The translations under genes and the position numbers were made by a program. From the NCBI RefSeq assembly GCF_014201415.1, contig NZ_JACHEH010000004.1, forward strand, positions 124,001 through 188,000: a stretch of DNA of 64,000 nucleotides, read 5' to 3'. Shown here piece after piece: positions 19,362-29,142 of the stretch. Origin of the DNA: Chelatococcus composti (GTDB taxonomy: Bacteria; Pseudomonadota; Alphaproteobacteria; Rhizobiales; Beijerinckiaceae). The notes under the pieces were generated by a model. It saw only the letters and a list, made by a program, of their open reading frames with translations. It ran no database searches and was not told the DNA's origin. Every line of letters starts with the position of its first letter. Within the stretch, counting starts at the first letter, position 1.

Positions 19362-20702
19362 TCAGGCCGTGCGGCCCTCCAGCCGCGCGGCCACCTTGGC
19401 GCGCCCGATCAGTGGCAGCAGCGCGGCGAGCTCCGGCCCGTGGTCGAGCCCCGTGAGGGCCTGCCTGAGCGGCATGAACAGCGCCCTGCCCTTGGCGCCG
19501 GTCTCAGCCTTGACCGCGTCCGTCCAGCGCTTCCAGGTCGAGCCGTCCCAGGGCTCCTCCGGCAGGAGGGCCCGTGCCCTGGCGAGGAAATCCGCATCCG
19601 TCACGACCGGCGTGATCTCGCCCGCGACAACCGTCCACCACATCGCAACATCCGCCATGCGGACAAGGTTGCCGCGCACGGCATCCCAGAAGGCGGGGCC
19701 GCCATCGGCACCAAGGGACACGAGCCGCGGCTTCGCCGTCTCGTAGGGCATGGCGTGCAGCAGCCGGGCATTGAGCCCCTCCAGCTCGGCCTCGTCGAAC
19801 TTCGCCGGCGCATGCGACAGGCGACCGAGATCAACAAGGCCGGCCAGCTCGTCGAGCGAGGCAACCGGCCGCACCGCCTCGGCCGAGCCGACGAGCACGG
19901 CAAGGCTCGCGACCGCCATCGGTTCCAGGCCCCCGTCGCGCAGGCCCTTGAGGGAGAGATGGCCGAGCCGCTTCGACAGCCCCTCCCCGCTTGCCGTCGT
20001 GAGCAGGTTGTGGTGGCCGAAGGCCGGCACCGCGCCGCCGAGCGCCTCGATGATCTGGATCTGCACCGCTGTATTGGTCACGTGGTCCTCGCCGCGCACC
20101 ACGTGGGTGATGCCGAGGTCGAGATCGTCGACGACCGAGGGCAGCGTGTAGAGATAGGTTCCGTCCTCGCGCCGCAGCACCGGATCCGACAGGGAGGCAC
20201 AGTCCACATGACTGTCGCCGCGCACGAGGTCGTGCCAGCGGACGACGCGATGCTCCAGCAGGAAGCGCCAGTGCGGACGCCGGCCCTCGGCCTCGAGCCT
20301 TGCCCTCTCCTCCGCTGTCAGCTTCAGCGCGGCCCTGTCGTAGACCGGAGGCAGGCCGCGGGCGAGCTGGCGCTTGCGCCTCCGCTCCAGCTCCTCCGCC
20401 GTCTCGTAGCACGGATAGAGGCGGCCCATGGCAATGAGCCTCTCAACCGCCGTGTCGTAGAGCGCCGTGCGCTCGGACTGGCGCACCGTGATGTCCGGCA
20501 CGATGCCGAGCCAGGCGAGATCCTCGACGATGCCATCGGCGAACTCCTGCGTCGAGCGGACGAGATCGGTGTCGTCGAGACGCAGGATGAAGCGCCCCCC
20601 CTCGCGCCGCGCCAGGAGGAAGTTGAGCAGCGCCGTGCGCGCATTGCCGATGTGCAGGCGGCCGGTGGGCGAAGGAGCGAAGCGGACGACGGGAGCGGAC
20701 AT
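19362..20702 (-). CDS. gltX: Glutamyl-tRNA synthetase
   Basis: Class I synthetase (446 aa) loading glutamate on tRNA-Glu, and in many alphaproteobacteria also on tRNA-Gln. The HIGH motif is [13 protein letters not shown] (residues 11-23), the KMSKS-like loop is EGLSKRLG, and a helical anticodon-binding C-terminus follows. Alphaproteobacteria often carry two gltX genes. This copy lacks obvious zinc-binding cysteines between the motifs and may be the shorter paralogue; only the rest of the genome can decide. Convergent with the SRPBCC gene. Confidence 0.95.
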   Translation of the reverse strand: MSAPVVRFAPSPTGRLHIGNARTALLNFLLARREGGRFILRLDDTDLVRSTQEFADGIVEDLAWLGIVPDITVRQSERTALYDTAVERLIAMGRLYPCYETAEELERRRKRQLARGLPPVYDRAALKLTAEERARLEAEGRRPHWRFLLEHRVVRWHDLVRGDSHVDCASLSDPVLRREDGTYLYTLPSVVDDLDLGITHVVRGEDHVTNTAVQIQIIEALGGAVPAFGHHNLLTTASGEGLSKRLGHLSLKGLRDGGLEPMAVASLAVLVGSAEAVRPVASLDELAGLVDLGRLSHAPAKFDEAELEGLNARLLHAMPYETAKPRLVSLGADGGPAFWDAVRGNLVRMADVAMWWTVVAGEITPVVTDADFLARARALLPEEPWDGSTWKRWTDAVKAETGAKGRALFMPLRQALTGLDHGPELAALLPLIGRAKVAARLEGRTA

Positions 20703-20807
20703 GGGACGGACCTTATGATTTTCCGCGCGGGAGACGAGGCGCGTTACGCCGACGGACGGTGCAGGAGTGCCCGTCGCGCCACGACGTGGCGGCGGGCGCC
20801 CGGCTCC

Positions 20808-22550
20808 TCAGAAGTCAATGGCATCGGCGCGGGCGGCTCCCCTCGCCCTGTCCATCCCAGCCTCCGGCATGTGCGCCGGCGCACCCGTGTCGCGGAAGCG
20901 GTTGACGATCGGGTAGCGCCGGTCGCGGCCGAAATTGCGGCGTGTCACCTTCACGCCGGGGGCCGATTGCCGGCGCTTGTACTCGGCGAGGTAGAGCATG
21001 CGCTCCACCTTCTTCACCGTCGCCTCGTCGTGCCCGCGCGCGACGATCTCGGCCACGCGCAGCTCGTCCTCCACCAGCCCCTTCAGGATATCGTCGAGCA
21101 CCTCGTAGGGGGGCAGCGAATCCTGGTCTTTCTGCCCCTCGCGCAGCTCCGCCGTCGGCGCCTTGACGAGGATGTTGGCGGGAATGACCTCGCCGTGGGG
21201 GCCGAGCGCGCCCGGCGGCTTCCAGCCGTTGCGCAGGGCGGACAGGCGATAGACCTCCGTCTTGTAGAGGTCCTTGATCGGGTTGAAGCCGCCGTTCATG
21301 TCGCCGTAGAGTGTGGCATAGCCCGTCGACATCTCCGACTTGTTGCCCGTGGTCACCACCATGGAACCGAACTTGTTGGAGATGGACATGAGCATGGTGC
21401 CGCGCGCGCGGCTCTGCAGGTTCTCTTCGGTCACGCCGCGGGGGGTGCCGGCAAAGAGCGGCGCGAGCGCCCGCTCAAGCCCCTCCACCGCCGGTGCTAT
21501 GGGCAGGATGTCGTAGCGCACCTTGAGCGCCCTGGCGCAGGCCGCCGCATCGTCGAGGCTCTCGCTCGAGGTGTAGCGGTAGGGGAGCATGACGCAGTGG
21601 ACGCGCTCGGAGCCGAGCGCATCGACCGCCATCGCCGCGCAGAGAGCCGAATCGATACCGCCTGACAGGCCGAGCACGACGCCGGGAAAGCCGTTTTTCT
21701 CCACATAGTCGCGCAGGCCGAGCACGCAGGCGGCATAGTCGGCCCGCTCGCCCTCCTCCACCACCTCCCGGGGCGCGGCCACGCAGCGCCAGCCCTGCTC
21801 CCCGCGCCGCCACTCCGTGAGCGCGACGGTCTCGGAAAAAGCCCTCAACTGGCCGGCCAGGCTCGCATCGCCGTTGAGGATGAAGGAGGCGCCGTCGAAG
21901 ACGAGTTCGTCCTGCCCGCCGACCTGGTTGAGATAGGCCATCGGCAGGCCCGTTTCGGTGACGCGCGCCACGGCGATGTTGGTGCGCTCCAGCATCTTGT
22001 CGTGCCAGTAGGGCGAGCCGTTGGGCACGAGCAGGATCTCGCTGCCGGTCTCGGCGAGGCACTCGACCACCTCCTCGCCCCAGATGTCCTCGCAGATGGG
22101 CAGGCCGAGGCGCAGGCCGCGCAGGTTGACAGGCCCCGGCAGGGGGCCGGGGGTGAAGACGCGCTTCTCGTCGAAGACACCGTAATTGGGCAGGTCCACC
22201 TTGAAGCGCACGGCGGCGATGGAGCCGGCGTCAAGCACCGCATAGGCGTTGTAGACCTTGCCGTCCTCGTTCCACGGCAGGCCGACGAGGACGGCCGGGC
22301 CGCCGTCGGCCGTGTCGCGGGCCAGCTCCTCGCAGGCCCGGCGGCAGGCGTCGAGGAAGGCGGGGCGCAGCACAAGATCCTCCGCCGGATAGCCGGCAAG
22401 GTAGAGCTCGGTGAACATCACGACATCCGCCCCCATGGCGGCGGCTTCTGCGCGCGCCTTGCGCGCCTTGGCGAGATTGGCCGCGATGTCGCCCATGATG
22501 GGGTTGAGCTGGGCGAGCGCGAGGCGGAAGCGGTCGATGGATGTCGTCAT
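20808..22550 (-). CDS. nadE: Glutamine-dependent NAD+ synthetase
   Basis: Two-domain enzyme (580 aa) amidating nicotinic acid adenine dinucleotide to NAD+. The N-terminal nitrilase-like glutaminase domain has the Glu-Lys-Cys triad positions in MFTELYLAGYP, KVDLPNYGVFDEKR and GLPICEDIW. The C-terminal synthetase domain has the ATP pyrophosphatase loop LGLSGGIDSALCA and the family segments GTMLMSISNKFGSMVVTTGNKSE. It is a single minus-strand gene upstream of gltX with about 105 bases between. Confidence 0.97.
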   Translation of the reverse strand: MTTSIDRFRLALAQLNPIMGDIAANLAKARKARAEAAAMGADVVMFTELYLAGYPAEDLVLRPAFLDACRRACEELARDTADGGPAVLVGLPWNEDGKVYNAYAVLDAGSIAAVRFKVDLPNYGVFDEKRVFTPGPLPGPVNLRGLRLGLPICEDIWGEEVVECLAETGSEILLVPNGSPYWHDKMLERTNIAVARVTETGLPMAYLNQVGGQDELVFDGASFILNGDASLAGQLRAFSETVALTEWRRGEQGWRCVAAPREVVEEGERADYAACVLGLRDYVEKNGFPGVVLGLSGGIDSALCAAMAVDALGSERVHCVMLPYRYTSSESLDDAAACARALKVRYDILPIAPAVEGLERALAPLFAGTPRGVTEENLQSRARGTMLMSISNKFGSMVVTTGNKSEMSTGYATLYGDMNGGFNPIKDLYKTEVYRLSALRNGWKPPGALGPHGEVIPANILVKAPTAELREGQKDQDSLPPYEVLDDILKGLVEDELRVAEIVARGHDEATVKKVERMLYLAEYKRRQSAPGVKVTRRNFGRDRRYPIVNRFRDTGAPAHMPEAGMDRARGAARADAIDF

Positions 22551-22618
22551 GCCTCCGATTTAGCGCGGGCAGACCGGCCCGGCAACGGCGGCGAGGGGCG
22601 ACGGAACGCCCCTTCCCG

Positions 22619-23416
22619 TCAGCCGAAGCGGTAGGCGTCCATCATGATGACGCCGTACTGCGCGCTGGAATGGACCTGCTCGCCCCGCGCCCCGCCGGCC
22701 GCCCCCATGGCGACGAAAAGCGGCAGGAGGTGTTCCTCCGTCGGGTGGTTCTCCGCACCGAAGGGAGCCCTGCGGCGATAGTCGAGGACATCATCGGCGC
22801 GCCCCTCCTCGATCGCCTCGCGCATCCATTCGCCGAAATCCCGGACCCAACGCGGGGCGGCGGCATCGAGGGCATAGCCGCGCCCGAACATCTCGTGGAG
22901 GTTGTGCGTCAGCGCGCCGGAGCCGATGATGAGCACGCCCTCCCGCCGCAGCGGCGCGAGAGCCCGCCCCACGGCGAGGTGATGCGCCGGCCCGGAGCGC
23001 GGCTGGACCGAGAGCTGCACCACGGGAATGTCCGCTTCGGGATAGAGCAGCCTGAGTGGCACCCAGGTGCCGTGGTCGAAGCCCCTGTCGTGCACCGTGC
23101 CGGCCGCGATCCCGGCCTCGCCGAGCAGCGCCGCCGCCCTCTCCGCGAGCGCGGGCGCGCCTGGCGCCGGATAGGTCATGCGGAACAGCTCCGGCTCGAA
23201 GTTGCCGAAATCGTAGATCGTCTCGGGCCGCTCGTCGGCCGTCAGCGCGGGGGTGGCGGTGGCGAAATGCGCCGTGGCCACGAGGATGGCGCACGGACGT
23301 GGCAGAGCGGCGCCGAATGACTTCAGAAAGCGGTGTGCCTCGGTGTTGTGCAGCACGAGGTTCGGCGCACCATGCGACAGGAAGAGCGTCGGCATGAGGG
23401 GGGCTGGGTCGGTCAT
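22619..23416 (-). CDS. Class III extradiol dioxygenase, DODA/YgiD type
   Basis: A 265-residue LigB-fold ring-opening dioxygenase of the 4,5-DOPA dioxygenase (YgiD/DODA) group, using non-haem Fe(II) or Zn. Likely metal ligands and active-site residues are His in LFLSHGAPN, His in ILVATAHF, His in IGSGALTHNLHEM and the C-terminal HSSAQYGVIMMDA. The start at 23416 (MTDPAPLMPTLFLSHGAP) matches family N-termini. The natural substrate in bacteria is generally unknown. Located between nadE and dgkA, all on the minus strand but with separate gaps. Confidence 0.9.
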   Translation of the reverse strand: MTDPAPLMPTLFLSHGAPNLVLHNTEAHRFLKSFGAALPRPCAILVATAHFATATPALTADERPETIYDFGNFEPELFRMTYPAPGAPALAERAAALLGEAGIAAGTVHDRGFDHGTWVPLRLLYPEADIPVVQLSVQPRSGPAHHLAVGRALAPLRREGVLIIGSGALTHNLHEMFGRGYALDAAAPRWVRDFGEWMREAIEEGRADDVLDYRRRAPFGAENHPTEEHLLPLFVAMGAAGGARGEQVHSSAQYGVIMMDAYRFG

Positions 23417-23508
23417 CGCAGGCTCCGCGACTTGCTGCCTGCCGATATATCGTCGCCGGCCGCTTTTCGCCCTTGCAGTGGCGCAAGACATGCTTTGCAG
23501 GGCAGCCG

Positions 23509-23883
23509 TCAGATGCCGAAGACAGCCCGCTCAACAAGCGTCGCCCCCCAGACGAAGGCCGCGAGCAGGCGCGTCAGGAAAACGGCCGCCGAAGCAAAGT
23601 CCTTGGTGCGCTTGATGTCAGGGTTGCGCTCGGGCGTGACGTGGTCGGCAAGCTCCTCGATCGAGGTATTGAGGAGCTCGACGGCCAGCGCCAGCACGAC
23701 GACGCTGATGAGCGCCGCGGAGACGAGCGGCGAGAAGCCCACGACGAGCGACAGCGGCACCGCCGCCAGAAGCGCCGCGACGAGGATGCGCACGTTTCGG
23801 TCGTTGTGGAACGCAACCGTAAGGCCGCTCCAGGAATTCTTGAACGCCACAACCTTCCCTCCGCAAGGGTCCCGTGGCGTCAA
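23509..23883 (-). CDS. dgkA: Diacylglycerol kinase (small integral-membrane type)
   Basis: A three-helix membrane kinase (124 aa) phosphorylating diacylglycerol to phosphatidic acid. It has the amphipathic start FKNSWSGL, the AFHNDRNVR turn, and the conserved catalytic block ELLNTSIEELADHV followed by RTKDFASAAVFL. The length is the family norm. It lies 99 bases after the DAHP synthase gene and is separated from it by a terminator-like hairpin, so it probably has its own promoter. Confidence 0.93.
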   Translation of the reverse strand: MTPRDPCGGKVVAFKNSWSGLTVAFHNDRNVRILVAALLAAVPLSLVVGFSPLVSAALISVVVLALAVELLNTSIEELADHVTPERNPDIKRTKDFASAAVFLTRLLAAFVWGATLVERAVFGI

Positions 23884-23930
23884 CGCCCTCCCGCCGCCGG
23901 CAGTTCCCGATGCCCGGCTCCCCGTGTCGG

Positions 23931-23962
23931 AAACGAAAAGGGCGACCGCAAGGGCCGCCCTT
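23931..23962 (-). terminator. Rho-independent terminator of the DAHP synthase gene
   Basis: On the minus strand GGGCGGCC, loop CTTGC and GGTCGCCC form a stem with one mismatch, followed by TTTTCGTTT (complement of 23931-23939). Confidence 0.65.
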
Positions 23963-23982
23963 CAACCGCTCTGCAAGGCCGC

Positions 23983-25368
23983 TCACTCGGCCGCCGCGAC
24001 ATGCGGCACGGTGCGCGCGGCGCGCTCACGCTTCAGCCGCTCGGCGACCAGGAAGGCCACCTCCAGCGCCTGCTCCGCATTGAGGCGCGGGTCGCAGTGG
24101 GTGTGGTAGCGGTCGTGCAGATCCTCGTCCGTCAGGGCGCGGGCACCGCCGGTGCATTCGGTGACGTTCTTGCCCGTCATCTCGAGATGGATACCGCCGG
24201 CGTGGGTGCCCTCGGCCTGGTGCACGTCGAAGAAACCCTTGATCTCGCGCATGATGAGGTCGAAGGGCCGGGTCTTGTAGCCGTTGGCGGCCTTGACCGT
24301 GTTGCCGTGCATGGGATCGCACGACCAAATGACGATGCGCCCGCTCTCCTTCACGGCCCTGACGAGCGGCGGCAGGTGTTCCAGCACCTTGTCTGCGCCG
24401 AAGCGGCAGATCAGCGTCAGCCGGCCCGGCTCGTTGTCCGGGTTGAGCATGTCGATGAGGCGCAGCAGCTCGTCGGGCTTCAGCGACGGCCCGCACTTGA
24501 GGCCGATGGGGTTCTTGATGCCCCGGCAGTATTCGACATGGGCATGGTCGGGCTGGCGCGTGCGGTCGCCGATCCAGAGCATGTGGCCGGAGGTCGCGTA
24601 CCAGTCGCCCGAGGTGGAATCGATGCGCGTCAGCGCCTCCTCGTAGCCGAGCAGCAGGGCCTCGTGGCTGGTGTAGAAGTCCGTCGAGCGCATCTCGGGA
24701 TGCGACTCCGGGTCGATGCCGCAGGCGCGCATGAAGTCGAGTGCCTCAGTGATGCGCCCGGCGAGCTCCTGGTAACGGCCCGAGGACGGGCTGTCCTTGA
24801 CGAAGCCCAGCATCCAGCGGTGCGCGTTCTGCAGGTTGGCATAGCCGCCGCTGGCGAAGGCGCGCAAGAGGTTCAGCGTCGCCGCTGACTGGCGGTAGAC
24901 CATGAGCTGGCGGCGCGGGTCGGGCGTGCGCGCCTCTTCAGTGAACTCGATGCCGTTGATGATGTCGCCGCGGTAGCTCGGCAGCTCCTTGTCACCCACC
25001 TTCTCGGTCGGCGCCGAGCGCGGCTTGGCGAACTGGCCGGCGATGCGGCCAACCTTCACCACCGGCGAGGCGCCGGCGAAGGTAAGCACCACCGCCATCT
25101 GGAGAAACAGGCGGAAGAAGTCACGGATGTTGTCGGCAGAATGCTCGGCGAAGCTCTCGGCGCAGTCACCACCCTGCAGCAGGAAGGCTTCACCGGCCGC
25201 GACCTTGGCGAGGTCACGCTTCAGCCGGCGGGCCTCGCCGGCAAAGACGAGCGGGGGAAAGCCGGCAAGCTGCCGCTCGACGCCTTCAAGGGCCTCGGCA
25301 TCCGGATAGACAGGCACCTGCTGGATAGGCATCTTCCTCCAGCTCGAGGGCGTCCACCGCTCGGTCAT
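23983..25368 (-). CDS. aroF: Class II 3-deoxy-7-phosphoheptulonate (DAHP) synthase
   Basis: First enzyme of the shikimate pathway (461 aa), condensing phosphoenolpyruvate and erythrose 4-phosphate. It is the class II (plant/Mycobacterium-like) type. Signature segments are [11 protein letters not shown] with the metal-ligand Cys, [36 protein letters not shown] and [18 protein letters not shown]. The start at 25368 ([11 protein letters not shown]) matches the family; a much longer open frame continues upstream only because of the high GC content. In related genomes this gene is often close to gor and rpiA. Confidence 0.96.
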   Translation of the reverse strand: MTERWTPSSWRKMPIQQVPVYPDAEALEGVERQLAGFPPLVFAGEARRLKRDLAKVAAGEAFLLQGGDCAESFAEHSADNIRDFFRLFLQMAVVLTFAGASPVVKVGRIAGQFAKPRSAPTEKVGDKELPSYRGDIINGIEFTEEARTPDPRRQLMVYRQSAATLNLLRAFASGGYANLQNAHRWMLGFVKDSPSSGRYQELAGRITEALDFMRACGIDPESHPEMRSTDFYTSHEALLLGYEEALTRIDSTSGDWYATSGHMLWIGDRTRQPDHAHVEYCRGIKNPIGLKCGPSLKPDELLRLIDMLNPDNEPGRLTLICRFGADKVLEHLPPLVRAVKESGRIVIWSCDPMHGNTVKAANGYKTRPFDLIMREIKGFFDVHQAEGTHAGGIHLEMTGKNVTECTGGARALTDEDLHDRYHTHCDPRLNAEQALEVAFLVAERLKRERAARTVPHVAAAE

Positions 25369-25439
25369 CTCACCAACTCCCGCCAAGAAACAGGGAAAGC
25401 CGTCAGGCCTCCTCCATAGTGCCGCAACAGAGGTGGCGC

Positions 25440-26411
25440 TTATAGCTGACAGTCGGCCACAAGGCGAGCGTCTTTGCCGTCGTCCTCCGCGCGGCGGAAG
25501 GCACTTGCCGCCGCGAAGACGCCGAGCATGAGGAGGCAGGCGCCGCCCGCCTCTCCGGCAGTTGGCCAACGCCCCTGGAAGAGGAAGCCGTAGATGAGCG
25601 CGAAGACCGTCTCGGAGACGATAAGCTGGCCGGCGAGCGCCACCGGCAGGCGCCGCGCCGCCACGATCCAGAGCATCGTGCCGGCCCACGAACTCACCAT
25701 GCCGAGCACAAGCGCCCACAGCACGAGGTTGAGCCCGCCGGAGTTGAACAGGCCGAGCCCCGGCACGGCCGACCAGCCGTCGACGGCGAGGAGCGGCACG
25801 AGCGGCAGCACCGCGACCAGGGAACCGACGCCCTGCAGGCTCGTCCAGGCATAGACGCCGTCGCCGGTGAGCGCCCGAGAGGTACGGGCGTTGACGAGGG
25901 CATAGACCGTCCACACCACGACGGCCCCGAGGGCGCACAGACTGCCGAGCAGGACATCGGTGCGCGAGGTCACACTGCCCGCCTGCGCGAGCGTGGTCAC
26001 ATTGACGAGCACAAGGCCGGCGAAAATCAGCAGGAGCGGCATGACGAGGGCCCGCCAGCGCACCGCTGGCTCGCGCCAGTTGCCGACGATCGCAAGCACC
26101 ACCGGCAGCGAGCCGATGACGAGCGGCGGGATGGCCGGGCCAGCAAGCTGCACCGCCCCGGCCGCCAGCAGGTAGTAGAGGACATAGCCGGTGAGGCCGA
26201 GCACGAGCCCCACCCCAGCATCCCGCCGCGGCACAATGCCCGCCCGGCAGCGCGGCACCATCAGCATCAGCACGAGCGAGCCGATGCCGAAGGCGAGATA
26301 GCGCGCGACCGTGAGGTCGAGGCTGGTATAGGGTTCGACCGCTGCCGGTCCGACGAAGACGAGCCCCCACACGGCGCCGGCGGCAAGCCCGGCCAGAAGA
26401 CCGATGATCAT
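25440..26411 (-). CDS. DMT family (EamA) transporter
   Basis: A 323-residue membrane protein with about ten helices and the internal two-fold repeat of EamA/RhaT-like transporters (first repeat [20 protein letters not shown], second beginning [21 protein letters not shown]). Such proteins export amino acids or other metabolites; the substrate is unknown. The ATG at 26411 (MIIGLLAG) opens directly into the first helix. It lies 71 bases upstream of the DAHP synthase gene on the same strand and is divergent from the MFS gene. Confidence 0.9.
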   Translation of the reverse strand: MIIGLLAGLAAGAVWGLVFVGPAAVEPYTSLDLTVARYLAFGIGSLVLMLMVPRCRAGIVPRRDAGVGLVLGLTGYVLYYLLAAGAVQLAGPAIPPLVIGSLPVVLAIVGNWREPAVRWRALVMPLLLIFAGLVLVNVTTLAQAGSVTSRTDVLLGSLCALGAVVVWTVYALVNARTSRALTGDGVYAWTSLQGVGSLVAVLPLVPLLAVDGWSAVPGLGLFNSGGLNLVLWALVLGMVSSWAGTMLWIVAARRLPVALAGQLIVSETVFALIYGFLFQGRWPTAGEAGGACLLMLGVFAAASAFRRAEDDGKDARLVADCQL

Positions 26412-26657
26412 GATTCGAGGTTGCTTCCTGCGCACCGGCGCCAGGCCGCCGGCCCGCCCGAGCGGGCCTCCAGCGTCCATGCGCGCCGTTCGGCGGGACG
26501 ATCGCGCATCGCGGGAGCATTTTGCGCAAAATCGCCGCCCGTCCGCCGCCATAATCGCTCAGAATGATCCTCGGCCGCAGCCGCAAGGTTCGCGACGCCT
26601 TGCCGTGTCTGAATGCCAGTCGCGTCGACGCGTCTTGCCCGAACACCGGAACCGATC

Positions 26658-27860
26658 GTGCCAACCGTTCTCGTTGCCCTGTCCCCGGTTCTCCTCGCCG
26701 TCTTTATCCTGATCGCCGGCAACGGCCTTCTGACCACGCTGGTGCCGCTGCGCGGGGTGCTGGAAGGCTTTTCGCCCACCGAGGTCGGCGTCATCGGCTC
26801 CGTCTATTTCGGCGGCATGCTCGCCGGCACGTGGGTGACGCCGGCCATCGTGCGGCGCGCCGGGCACATCCGCGCCTTCGCAGCCTTCGCCGCCATCGCG
26901 GCGGTGGCCTGCCTCGGCTTCGCGATCTTCATCTCGCCACCCGTCTGGATGGTGCTGCGCGGGCTCGTCGGCTTCTGCTTCGCGGGGCTCTATGCCATCG
27001 TCGAGGCCTGGATCAACGCCAAGGCGACGGACCGCAACCGCGGCCGCATGCTCGGCCTCTACAACATCGTCAACTACGCCGGCTCCGCCGCCGGCCAGCA
27101 GCTCCTGCGCCTCGACAGCCCCCGCTCGTTCACGCTGTTTTCAGGCACGTCCGCCTTCCTCATGCTGTCACTCGTGCCGCTTGCCATGACGCGGGCGGAG
27201 GCGCCGCCCCTGCCGGCCAAAGGCCAGCTGCGCATCCTTGCGCTGTTCCGCACCTCTCCCATCGGCGCCGTCGGCATCCTGCTCGTCGGGCTCGCCAATG
27301 GCAGCTTCTGGTCGCTCGCCCCGGCCTATGTGGAGCGGCTCGAGCTGGGCGCGGGTGTGGTCGCAAGCTTCATGACGGCCATGATCCTCGGCTCCGCCAT
27401 CGCGCCCTACCCCATCGGCAAGCTGTCCGACATCGTCGACCGGCGCGGTGTGATCCTCGCCGTCTCGGCCATCGCCTTCGTCATCGAGGTGGCGCTCGTC
27501 ATCGTCGGGCGCGGCGAGACGACAGTGCTCTACGCGCTCGCCCTCGCGCTCGGCCTCACGGCGTCCGTCACCTACCCGCTGATCTCCGCCCACGCCAACG
27601 ACCGGGGCTCGCAGGAGGGTGCGGTGCATCTGTCGAGCACGCTCCTGTTCCTCTACTGCGTGGGCGGCATCGTCGGGCCGCTGGTCGCCTCCACGCTGAT
27701 GACGCTCGTGGGTGACGTCATGCTCTTCGTGCACAACGCCGCCATCCACGCCATCCTTGCCGGCTTCGTCGCCTGGCGCATGATGAAGCGCCCGCCTTCG
27801 GACGCGCAGCTCGTGCTCGATGCGCCGCCCGGAACGGCGGCGCATCATCCAGTGCCATAG
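26658..27860 (+). CDS. MFS transporter, YcaD-like
   Basis: A major facilitator (about 400 aa, twelve helices) resembling the YcaD/YfkF group. Early segments [21 protein letters not shown] and [13 protein letters not shown] are typical, and the motif-A-like loop between helices 8 and 9 reads [12 protein letters not shown]. The GTG at 26658 begins the protein just before helix 1, as in relatives; an in-frame ATG at 26613 would add 15 residues. It ends only 4 bp from the stop of the convergent islet gene. Confidence 0.88.
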   Translation: MPTVLVALSPVLLAVFILIAGNGLLTTLVPLRGVLEGFSPTEVGVIGSVYFGGMLAGTWVTPAIVRRAGHIRAFAAFAAIAAVACLGFAIFISPPVWMVLRGLVGFCFAGLYAIVEAWINAKATDRNRGRMLGLYNIVNYAGSAAGQQLLRLDSPRSFTLFSGTSAFLMLSLVPLAMTRAEAPPLPAKGQLRILALFRTSPIGAVGILLVGLANGSFWSLAPAYVERLELGAGVVASFMTAMILGSAIAPYPIGKLSDIVDRRGVILAVSAIAFVIEVALVIVGRGETTVLYALALALGLTASVTYPLISAHANDRGSQEGAVHLSSTLLFLYCVGGIVGPLVASTLMTLVGDVMLFVHNAAIHAILAGFVAWRMMKRPPSDAQLVLDAPPGTAAHHPVP

Positions 27861-27864
27861 CGCG

Positions 27865-28659
27865 TTATACGATGGAAACGCCGTATCCAGCCAACGGCTC
27901 GGCTTCTGCGACTGCCGTCTCGGTGCGCAGGGGCGACCCCGCTTGCGGGTAATCCATCATCTCGACAGCATCAAACCACTCGTCTTCTTCCGTTTCCGCA
28001 GGGTCCACGCAATCAGAGCCCACGACACCAAGAGCGGAGAACGTCGCTCCAACGAGCCAGAAGGCTGCGGAACTCAGAGACCAGCCTGCCCAGCTGCATG
28101 CGGCGCCCAAAGAATTCAACCCGGCTGACAAAAAATTGCACGCGTCAATGCCAATCTTGAACAACTTCCTTGCGCCCAGATTGTCATCATTATTGCATGT
28201 CACATAACAATCCAGAACGACCTTAGAAGCATTCAGCAGGCCACCCAAAAACCACGAACCGTCTGATAATTTTCCAAACAAATCTTGCAATTCTTCCAAG
28301 TCTTCATGCTTTTCATAAAATACATTTGCGACATAGATTGCCGCACTGACCGTTGCAGTGAAACCAGCAAATATATTAACAGCATTCCCAATCGTCGTCG
28401 CAGAACGATATAATATACTGTCACCCTGCTACGATGAGCAATATTGTATTTGCGCCGTTGTCGGGGATGATAACCATAAAAGGCCACTGACGCCTTTTGT
28501 TATTGATGCAACTCCATGATACTTTTTACTTTCCGCGTAAGATCCGATACCTGCGGTGAGCGCCGCCAATGCATCCGTCCAAACTGGCAGGATCGGGTTA
28601 CAACAAGGGTTCTGCGCCGTTTGCGTCGTGCCCGCCCTCTGGGGAGCGGGAGAGTTCAT
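27865..28659 (-). pseudogene. Unrecognised hydrophobic protein gene split by one in-frame TAG
   Basis: Two open stretches in the same minus-strand frame are separated only by a TAG at 28429-28431. Upstream: ATG at 28659 (MNSPAPQR), 76 codons ending QIQYCSS. Downstream: QGDSILYRS onward, 187 codons to the TAA at 27865. Read through, it gives about 264 residues with four or five hydrophobic Gly/Ala-rich segments (for example FAGFTATVSAAIYVANVF and WSLSSAAFWLVGATFSALG), many cysteines and an acidic tail (DPAETEEDEWFDAVE). An in-frame ATG at 28908 would extend the N-terminus. I recognise no family. The surrounding DNA is much AT-richer than the chromosome, which suggests transfer. It may be a nonsense pseudogene, two genes, or a readthrough gene. 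Confidence 0.5.
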
Positions 28660-28908
28660 CGACGCCGGCCCGCGTTGGTCGGCCGGCACCAAGGCTCTAC
28701 AGCCTGCCCTTTCCTCATGGCCGCGCCCTCGGCGGACACGCGATCCGCCGCGGCCGTCCGCACTCCGCCTCGCATGAGGGGAGCCGTTCGCCGACGCGGA
28801 TTCACGTTCACGTTCGACCCCTGACACAACAGTATGGAAATGGGCCGCAGCATCACCGCGATTAACCGATACCGAACCCTTACAAGCACTATAAACTCGA
28901 CTGTCCAT

Positions 28909-29073
28909 AGCAGTAAACCCGCTTCAAATAGCAATAAACACGCGCTACTGCGTTACTTTGTCAACAAAATGGCACAACGAAATATTTATAAAGTATATTA
29001 ATGCGACAATGATATACATGGCCATTAAAGAACAAGGGAAGCAGCACCGACAGCGACGGGGCTGCAATGCAAA
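28909..29073. other. AT-rich flank of the islet, no gene seen
   Basis: A conspicuously AT-rich stretch containing TTTATAAAGTATATTAATG around 28983-29002 and several short A/T runs. It lies upstream of the interrupted hydrophobic gene and could hold its promoter. No open frame with coding character and no transposase, integrase or tRNA remnant is visible. Confidence 0.5.
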
Positions 29074-29117
29074 CGCCCTCCCGCGGGTATGACCACCCGG
29101 GGAGGGCGCTTTCTTTT
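29074..29117 (+). terminator. Terminator hairpin between the islet and gor
   Basis: CGCCCTCCC pairs with GGGAGGGCG, extended inside by CGGGT with ACCCG. The plus strand continues CTTTCTTTT; the minus strand has only a weak T-run. The hairpin sits just past the gor stop (29143) and may act mostly on plus-strand transcripts or in both directions. Confidence 0.55.
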
Positions 29118-29142
29118 CGGATAGTGAAGCGCGCGTCGGCCC

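Noticed and set aside
25369-26664. Upstream extension of the DAHP synthase frame, making one 893-codon frame
   Set aside because: The extra N-terminal part is the shadow of the DMT transporter gene. The class II DAHP synthase starts naturally at 25368.
26564-27715. A 383-codon plus-strand frame over the MFS gene
   Set aside because: Arg/His/Ala-rich shadow in another frame of the MFS gene, which has normal hydrophobic helices.
28233-28487. A second small minus-strand frame in the AT-rich islet
   Set aside because: It overlaps the interrupted hydrophobic gene in another frame. Its product (tryptophan- and cysteine-rich with many Arg) shows no family trait, and the longer frame explains the region better.
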